Shown here one piece after another: positions 58,683 through 64,000 of a stretch of DNA of 64,000 bases; within the stretch, counting starts at the first letter, position 1, and each line of letters begins with the position of its first letter. The position numbers and the translations under genes are program-made. The stretch comes from Opitutaceae bacterium. Lineage in GTDB: Bacteria > Verrucomicrobiota > Verrucomicrobiia > Opitutales > Opitutaceae. The notes under the pieces were generated by a model. It did not search any database. It was not told the origin of the DNA and worked only from the letters and a program-made list of their open reading frames with translations. The DNA lies in NCBI GenBank assembly GCA_030648295.1, contig JAUSID010000072.1, forward strand, positions 1-64,000. The letters are read 5' to 3'.

Positions 58683-60302
58683 TCACGCGGCATTCAGCCG
58701 GATCTCGGCGCGAAAACCTCTCGGTGAGCGGTTGGCAAAGTGAACTTCACCGCCACACGCGGTGACGCTGCTGCGCACGATGGACAGCCCGAGGCCGACG
58801 CCGCCGGTCTCCCGTGTGCGCGCCGACTCCGGGCGATAGAATGGATCGCCGAGCCGGTCGAGCGCATCGGCCGGCACGCCCAGTCCATCATCATCGACCG
58901 CGATGACCACGAGCGTTTTTTCACGCCGCGCACTCACCGTAATCGGGCCGGATCCGCCGTAGCGGAGCGCATTTCGCACGAGGTTCGCGAGCGCGCGCTT
59001 CAGCAGATCGGCGTCCGCAAGCACACGCAGTTCGGCGGCGATTTCCACCAGCACCCTTGCCGCCGCTTCCTCGCGATCCAGTACTTCCCGCACGAGTGGC
59101 GCAATTTCCACCGGCTCGAGCGTGATGTCGCGATGCAGGCCGGCCTTGGTGAAAGCGAGCAGTTCGTTCACGAGCGCACTCATGTGCTGCACTTCCTCCC
59201 GCACATCGGCGACGACGGGGGCGAGCGCCGGAGGTGCGTGCTCCGAAAGGATGCCGGTTGCCATTTGCATGCGCGCCAGCGGCGAACAAAGTTCGTGCGC
59301 CACATCGCCGAGAAACCGCTTCTGGCCGCTCATCTGCGCATCGAGTCGCGCCGCCATGCGGTTGACCGATTCGCCCAGCCGTCCAATCTCATCCCGGCGC
59401 CGCGCGGGTACGCGCGTTTCGAACCTGCCCTCGGCAATCTGTTCGGTGGCCGCCGTGAGCTGGCTCAAGGAATGCGTGATGCCGCGCATCAGCGGCAGCC
59501 AGAACAGGACGGAGAGTGCCAGGACGGCCGTCCCGGCCAGCAGCCAGGTCTCGAGGTTGAGGAAGCGCAACACGCCCCAGAACGAGCCGATTTGAGCGAT
59601 CAACATCGGCGGTCCGCCGCCAAAACCGCCCGGCCCCGGGCGGCCGCGCTCGATGGCGCCGAAGGGAACGCGAAAGCCGACCCAGTACCTTGCCGGCGAT
59701 TCCGTGCGCACGACAAGGCGGTTGCGCTCGCGTTCGCGCGCGGGATCCGGCGGTGCTCCGCGGCTTGCTTCGGGCAACTCGCGTCGCGTCTTCAGCACCA
59801 CCTCCCGCGGAGGGTCCTTCGCCTCGCCGCGCGCCGGTTCGGCGGATGGGTCGCGCGCGCTGCCGCTGGCATCCGCGCCATCGCGGCGTGGTGGCCGCCG
59901 CCCATCAACGGAATACCGGCGGAAATCATCCGGCGGTGTGCCGAATTCGCCGCGCGGACCGCGGGGCCAGAATTCCAGCCGGCTGCTGACCGCGGCGGGC
60001 AGCTCGATCTTTTCGCCCGCGACCTGCGTACCATCGGGCCGGAAGATGAAAAATCTGGCGCGATATGCGGCGCCGAAGCGCGCGAGCACCGCATGGCGAT
60101 TCTCACCCGTCGCCGCCGCCGTCTCACCGGCGATCACGTTGGCAGTCCCCTGCGCGCGGTCACCGGCGACACCGGCGACCAGGGCGCCCCAGCCGAGTCC
60201 GCCCTGCACGACAAAAAAGCCGAGGCCCAGCGCCGCGAGCAAGACGAGGTTGAGCAGCAACCAAAGCGAGACCTTCAGCGAGAGCGGGTAGGTGATCTTC
60301 AT
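58683..60302 (-). CDS. Sensor histidine kinase
   Basis: A 539-residue inner-membrane kinase: two transmembrane helices (near residues 10-35 and 255-285), a periplasmic domain with a long Pro/Arg-rich insert, a HAMP domain, a DHp domain with phosphoacceptor His336 (GDVAHELCSPLARM), and a HATPase domain (NLVRNALRYG, DDDGLGVP, GVGLGLSIVRS). ATG at 60302 has GGAGG 10 nt upstream. It should phosphorylate the response regulator encoded upstream at 60.6-61.3 kb. The 313-bp gap between them contains a TGTTA/GTAAA site (60355-60371), so the kinase can have its own promoter. CpxA-like in layout. Confidence 0.9.
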   Translation of the reverse strand: MKITYPLSLKVSLWLLLNLVLLAALGLGFFVVQGGLGWGALVAGVAGDRAQGTANVIAGETAAATGENRHAVLARFGAAYRARFFIFRPDGTQVAGEKIELPAAVSSRLEFWPRGPRGEFGTPPDDFRRYSVDGRRPPRRDGADASGSARDPSAEPARGEAKDPPREVVLKTRRELPEASRGAPPDPARERERNRLVVRTESPARYWVGFRVPFGAIERGRPGPGGFGGGPPMLIAQIGSFWGVLRFLNLETWLLAGTAVLALSVLFWLPLMRGITHSLSQLTAATEQIAEGRFETRVPARRRDEIGRLGESVNRMAARLDAQMSGQKRFLGDVAHELCSPLARMQMATGILSEHAPPALAPVVADVREEVQHMSALVNELLAFTKAGLHRDITLEPVEIAPLVREVLDREEAAARVLVEIAAELRVLADADLLKRALANLVRNALRYGGSGPITVSARREKTLVVIAVDDDGLGVPADALDRLGDPFYRPESARTRETGGVGLGLSIVRSSVTACGGEVHFANRSPRGFRAEIRLNAA

Positions 60303-60354
60303 GCGGTTCGGACCTCCGCGAGGATACGCTTCCGGCAGCAAAAAATCCCCATTG

Positions 60355-60371
60355 TTTACGCCGGCTTAACA
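60355..60371 (-). promoter_or_regulatory. TGTTAA-N5-CGTAAA site upstream of the histidine kinase
   Basis: Minus-strand direct repeat TGTTAA, 5 nt, CGTAAA, with the 11-bp period seen in sites for OmpR-type regulators. The core half-sites match those in the EF-hand and sigma upstream regions, though without the flanking blocks and in opposite orientation to the genes. 53 bp upstream of the kinase start. The rest of the 313-bp gap 60303-60615 shows nothing recognised. Confidence 0.45.
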
Positions 60372-60615
60372 AACAAGTTGCCGGCCGCACGCCGGAGCAG
60401 CGAGCGGGGAGTGAAGAATTTCAGCGTCATTACCTCGGCGGCCATGAAAATCGATCGATCCGACTCTGGGTTTCTGAACGAGCGAAATTGTAATCTGCGG
60501 CTGGAAGCCGCAGCCACTGCGGGGAAGGATTTTTGACCACGGATCACACGGATGGGTACGGATGGAGAAAGTCACTCGTGCGCGGATTCGTGAAAACTTT
60601 GGTATCCTTCCCTGC

Positions 60616-61341
60616 CTACTCGGGATTGACCATCATGTAGCCGGCGGAACGGACGGTGCGGATGAAACGCGGTTCCTTGGGATCGTCGCCGAGCTTTTTG
60701 CGCAGCGACGACACGTGCACGTCAATCGAGCGGTCGAACACGTCGTAGTTTCGATCGCGACATTCATCGAGCAGCGCCTCCCGCGTCTTCACGCGGCCGC
60801 GCGCTTTCGCGAGGCTCGCGAGCAAATCGAATTCAACCGGCGTCAGGACAAGCGGGACCGTCCCCAGCACGGCGCTGCGGGCGTCCAGGTTGATCCGCAG
60901 CGGCCCAACGAGCAGTTCAGCGGGCGGCGCCATGTCGGGCGACGACGGGGTCATCGCGCTGCGACGCAGCACGGCCCGCAGCCGGGCGAGCAGTTCGCGG
61001 GTCGAAAACGTTTTCGGCAGGTAGTCGTCCGCTCCGACCTCCAGCCCCACGATGCGATCGGTCTCGTCGCCGCGGGCGGTGAGCATGAGCACGGGGACGT
61101 TGCTGCGCGCGCGAATCTTTTTCAGCACTTCGAAGCCGTCCATACCCGGCAGCATCACGTCGAGAATCACGGCGTGCCACGCCGCATCGCCCGCGGTTGC
61201 GCGTTCGACTCCTTCCGGGCCCGTGTGCACGGCGGTGACGTCGAACCCCAGCGGCGCGAGATAGGTGGCCACGAGCCGGCAGAGCTTGCGATCGTCATCG
61301 ATCATCAACAGCCGCGTCCGTCCGTCTGTGCTCTCAGCCAT
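60616..61341 (-). CDS. OmpR-family response regulator
   Basis: A 241-residue regulator. Receiver domain with phosphoacceptor Asp61 (VILDVMLPGMDGF), acidic pocket IDDD, Thr in LTARG and Lys110 (YLPKTF), followed by a winged-helix DNA-binding domain (LTPVEFDLLASL and the SIDVHVSSLRKKLGDD recognition helix). Pairs with the histidine kinase downstream. DNA targets of this family are direct repeats with an 11-bp period. ATG at 61341. Confidence 0.92.
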   Translation of the reverse strand: MAESTDGRTRLLMIDDDRKLCRLVATYLAPLGFDVTAVHTGPEGVERATAGDAAWHAVILDVMLPGMDGFEVLKKIRARSNVPVLMLTARGDETDRIVGLEVGADDYLPKTFSTRELLARLRAVLRRSAMTPSSPDMAPPAELLVGPLRINLDARSAVLGTVPLVLTPVEFDLLASLAKARGRVKTREALLDECRDRNYDVFDRSIDVHVSSLRKKLGDDPKEPRFIRTVRSAGYMMVNPE

Positions 61342-61392
61342 GCCGTCGGTTTGTGAGTGAAAGCGGTGCCGAGTGCAATCGTCGGGCGGGCC

Positions 61393-62403
61393 TCACTCCT
61401 CGCCCTCCCAGTAGTCGACTTCCTGCGGCCGGAAGATTTTTCGCGGCGAGCGGATTCCCCATTTGTTCGAGTCCGGATAATACCAGTAGTCTGCCGGCGG
61501 ATTGTCGGCCACCAGCAGATACACGAGTTCCTCGGTTCCGGAGTTGATGAGTTGGTGCGCCTCACCCGGCGGGTGCAAAATGACATCTCCGGCGGTGACG
61601 GTCAGCGTTTGATCGCCGGCGCGCACGGTGCCGGCACCGGCGAGAATTACGAACAGCTCGGATTGGGTGGCATGGCTGTGGTACGGACAGCCGGAGTGGC
61701 CCGCCGGAATCTTGGCGTACTCGAGATCGAACGGATGGCCGCCATGGTGGATGTCTGCGTTCCACACGGCGCCAAGGGCGACCGATATCTCCTTGCCCGT
61801 GGCGCGAAATTTTCCCTTGGGGGATTGCCACGGTTCCCATGGCAGTTCGGCCAGATTCACCTTTTTGAATGCAGATGTCGGAGGCAGTGGCGGCACCGTT
61901 GCCTGATGGGCCGGCGACGTCGCGACCACGTCTTCGCCGTCAAAGTAATCGACCTCGGTGATCCGGAAATATTTTCCATGTGGCCGGAGCCCCCACTTGT
62001 TCGAATCCGGATAGTGGAAGATGTCGGTTTCCGGATTGTTGGTGATGATGAACACGAGCAAATCGTCGGAACCGGTGTTGGTCGTCTGATGCGGGGTGTG
62101 CGGCCGGTGCAGGAATACATCGCTGGCGGCGATCGGGTGGAGTTCGCCATTGACCCGGACAGTTCCGCTGCCGGAAATGACGTGGAACATTTCCCACTGG
62201 GTCGCGTGCGAATGATACGGGCAGATGGCGGCACCCGCAGGTATCCGCCGAATCTGGACGTCGAAGGGGTGGCTTTCGCCACCGTCGCCGGGCCGCCGCC
62301 AGTTACCGAGGGCGACGGAGATGTTCTTGCAGAACGAACGATACTTGCCGGTGGGAGAGCGCTGTTCCTCCTCGGGCAGGGTGGGAAGGTGGGTCCTCTT
62401 CAT
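61393..62403 (-). CDS. Tandemly duplicated cupin-domain protein
   Basis: A 336-residue cytosolic protein made of two similar cupin units (about residues 15-160 and 185-336). Each has the G(X)5HXH(X)3,4E(X)6G-like metal motif (ICPYHSHATQWEMFHVISG and CPYHSHATQSELFVILAG), and each ends in a near-identical YPDSNKWG tail. Two metal sites are expected. Cupins of this layout include sugar isomerases and dioxygenases; the function is not readable. ATG at 62403. Stands alone, ends 51 bp from the response regulator start. Confidence 0.82.
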   Translation of the reverse strand: MKRTHLPTLPEEEQRSPTGKYRSFCKNISVALGNWRRPGDGGESHPFDVQIRRIPAGAAICPYHSHATQWEMFHVISGSGTVRVNGELHPIAASDVFLHRPHTPHQTTNTGSDDLLVFIITNNPETDIFHYPDSNKWGLRPHGKYFRITEVDYFDGEDVVATSPAHQATVPPLPPTSAFKKVNLAELPWEPWQSPKGKFRATGKEISVALGAVWNADIHHGGHPFDLEYAKIPAGHSGCPYHSHATQSELFVILAGAGTVRAGDQTLTVTAGDVILHPPGEAHQLINSGTEELVYLLVADNPPADYWYYPDSNKWGIRSPRKIFRPQEVDYWEGEE

Positions 62404-62848
62404 GGGCGGAGTGGGCAGCGACGCTGCAATATGTCCGCGCTGATGTCACCTCCCAGCCGCAACACCGCCACGCAAAAGAATTCCGACGCGTTGCCCGCCC
62501 GTCGGGGTGAGTCGATGGCCGCTCCCTACGAGCGCGAGCGGCCTCCCCGCCGAAGCCTTGGCGAAGGTGGGTCCCCGCCCGCATTGGATCGGTTTGCGGG
62601 CAAGATGCCCGCGCCCCCGCGACCAAAGCGATATTTGCCTGGGAATCACCGTCCCGGGAGTCTCTCGGGCCCGCATTCCCAACCATGGCGGGCGAGACCC
62701 GCCTTCGCCCAAGGCTTCCACCTTCGCCGAGGCTACGGCGGACAGGTCGGCGGGCAGGCTGCCCGCGCTCCAGGGACGGCCAGCGAAGAAATGTCACGGC
62801 TGCGGCTTGCGCTTTTCACGGCGGTTTGCGGCGATCACGCGCTGTTGC
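62404..62848. repeat. Repeat-rich gap upstream of thyX
   Basis: 445 bp without a gene. Contains GCCGAAGCCTTGGCGAAGG, TGCGGGCAAGATGCCCGCGC, CTTCGCCGAGGCTACGGCGG and GGCGGGCAGGCTGCCCGCGC units, several of them palindromic and of the same families as copies inside recD2, rhaB and at 47.7 kb. The first about 80 bp after the cupin start and the last about 60 bp before thyX are unique. Confidence 0.65.
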
Positions 62849-64000
62849 ATGAGAATCACCGGACTCGCCCTCGTTCCACCCCCCACTGCCGCCGATCTGC
62901 CAAAGGTCACGCCGGAGTTGCTGGCCTCGGTGCTGGCGCGTTACTCGCGCAGCAACGAAGGGCTCGCGGCGATCCTCGCGAAGGTCGATATCAACAATCC
63001 GGATGCATCGATCGACCGGATACTGAAGTTCGTCGACTACGGCCATGCGTCGATCGGCGGATTGACGGGCGGACTGGCGGTGGCACTCGACGACGTGTCA
63101 ATGTGGCTCGCCTATAAAATTTTCGAGATCGCCCAGATGGGCGACGGCCAGGAATCGAGCACGCGCTACATCACGATGGACGCGGCGAACGTGCCCACGC
63201 CGGAGGAACTCGGAATCCCCGCCGATCTCGCCGGCCGCTGGCGTGATCTGGTGGGCCGCGCCTTTGCCGCGTATCATGCCGAGTATGCGCGGTTGGACGC
63301 CCTGGCCACGGCGGAACCGCAGCGCGTGCGCTCGCCCGCGGAGGCGAAACCCGTGGTTGTTGCGCGGTTGAAGAAGAATTACGCGCTCGATCGCGCGCGT
63401 TACTTCATCCCCTTCGCGACGCGGACGAATCTCGGGCTGGTGCAGACGTCGCGGATGTGGGCGACGACGGTGAAGCACCTCGATTCGCTGCCGCAGCCAG
63501 AGGCGCGAGCGGCGGCGAAGTTGATTCGCGATGAGTTGTTGAAGCAATCACCCCGGCTGATGCGCCACAGTTTCGCGGAGAAGTCGTATCAGGAACAGGC
63601 ACGGCAGGAGTTCGCGACTTCGCTGGCGATGGGACGCGAGCGGCTGTCACTGGAGCCGCTCGCCGATGAAGTCTGGGTGCATGTGGATCGCGCCACGCCA
63701 CCATGGCTGCCGGAAACGCAGCCGCTCGCCGAGGCGCTCCGCCATCGCGGCAACCGTTACGCGCAACAGGGCACCGCGACACGGCGCATGCGCGTGACGT
63801 TCGCCTGGAACAACATGGCGCTGGCTGAACTGCGCGACCTCAACCGTCACCGCACCGGTCATCGCTACACGCCACTCGTGCAGGCCGGGTTTTATCTGCC
63901 ACCGGAAGTCGACCGTCCGCCGCATCGCGCGCTGCTCGAGGACCAGCTCGCCCTCACACGCGAGCTGCTCGCCCGCGAATCGCCGGCATATGTGTACACC
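62849..64000 (+). CDS. thyX: ThyX-family flavin-dependent thymidylate synthase (partial, runs off the end)
   Basis: 384 codons without a stop before the window ends. The segment LAELRDLNRHRTGHRYTPL carries an RHR motif typical of ThyX, in the second of what appear to be two related units. In the N-terminal unit a YGHASIGGLTG block and QESSTRYI form the matching helices. Two-unit ThyX-like proteins of 500 or more residues occur in Verrucomicrobiota and Bacteroidota. The enzyme makes dTMP from dUMP with FAD and methylene-tetrahydrofolate. ATG at 62849; no ribosome-binding site is clear. Confidence 0.82.
   Translation, partial: MRITGLALVPPPTAADLPKVTPELLASVLARYSRSNEGLAAILAKVDINNPDASIDRILKFVDYGHASIGGLTGGLAVALDDVSMWLAYKIFEIAQMGDGQESSTRYITMDAANVPTPEELGIPADLAGRWRDLVGRAFAAYHAEYARLDALATAEPQRVRSPAEAKPVVVARLKKNYALDRARYFIPFATRTNLGLVQTSRMWATTVKHLDSLPQPEARAAAKLIRDELLKQSPRLMRHSFAEKSYQEQARQEFATSLAMGRERLSLEPLADEVWVHVDRATPPWLPETQPLAEALRHRGNRYAQQGTATRRMRVTFAWNNMALAELRDLNRHRTGHRYTPLVQAGFYLPPEVDRPPHRALLEDQLALTRELLARESPAYVYT

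Overview
The window looks like the chromosome of a high-GC Gram-negative bacterium of the Verrucomicrobiota, most likely Opitutaceae or a close relative. The reasons are the style of the large TonB-dependent receptor (38.8-41.8 kb), a short secreted domain typical of that phylum (45.8-46.3 kb), LL-diaminopimelate aminotransferase for lysine/peptidoglycan, and many palindromic GC-rich intergenic repeats whose translation reads GSAGVPPA. This placement is inference from gene style, not from a marker gene. Genes lie on both strands in short operons. No rRNA, tRNA, CRISPR array or prophage was recognised.

Layout. 0.1-6.0 kb: two secreted peptidases (M16 and S9D) with a small iron-permease-like fragment between them. 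6.2-13.2 kb: a type I restriction-modification island made of a fused HsdM-HsdS, an AlbA_2/ATPase accessory gene, the scar of a DarG-type macrodomain gene and HsdR. 13.2-16.3 kb: RecD2 helicase and a HAD phosphatase. 16.5-20.3 kb: an Mla-type lipid transport operon (permease with fused STAS-like domain, ATPase, MCE protein, lipoprotein). 20.4-28.2 kb: dapL, panC, a DeoR regulator, two aldolase genes including the fused rhamnulose-phosphate aldolase/lactaldehyde dehydrogenase, and panE. 28.3-29.9 kb: fragments and a RES/Xre-type toxin-antitoxin pair. 30.1-34.5 kb: GH2 glycosidase, CoA-binding protein and a URO-D family protein. 34.9-38.2 kb: a porin-cytochrome operon of PioAB/MtrAB type. 38.8-46.3 kb: TonB receptor, BNR-repeat protein, a large GT-C-like membrane protein and its small partner. 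46.5-48.6 kb: coiled-coil protein and a HEPN/MNT pair. 48.7-56.0 kb: rhamnulokinase and a lactate-utilisation operon (lutA, lutB, an OPT transporter, lutC). 56.2-61.3 kb: EF-hand protein, ECF sigma factor and a two-component system. 61.4-64.0 kb: a duplicated cupin protein and the start of thyX.

How the genes work together. RhaB, the fused aldolase/dehydrogenase and LutABC form a route from L-rhamnulose through rhamnulose-1-phosphate and lactaldehyde to L-lactate and pyruvate. Rhamnose isomerase is not in the window. The TonB receptor, BNR protein and GH2 enzyme could feed this route from a rhamnose-containing polysaccharide, which is inference.

The most unusual signals are non-coding. (1) A composite promoter-like motif is shared, with identical spacing, by the ECF sigma gene and the EF-hand gene. 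(2) A palindrome abuts the stop codons of three genes. (3) Degenerate 7-8 bp repeat tracts follow stop codons as the purine form and precede start codons as the pyrimidine form. (4) Dispersed repeats have inserted in frame inside recD2, rhaB and the signal-peptide region of the outer-membrane barrel protein.
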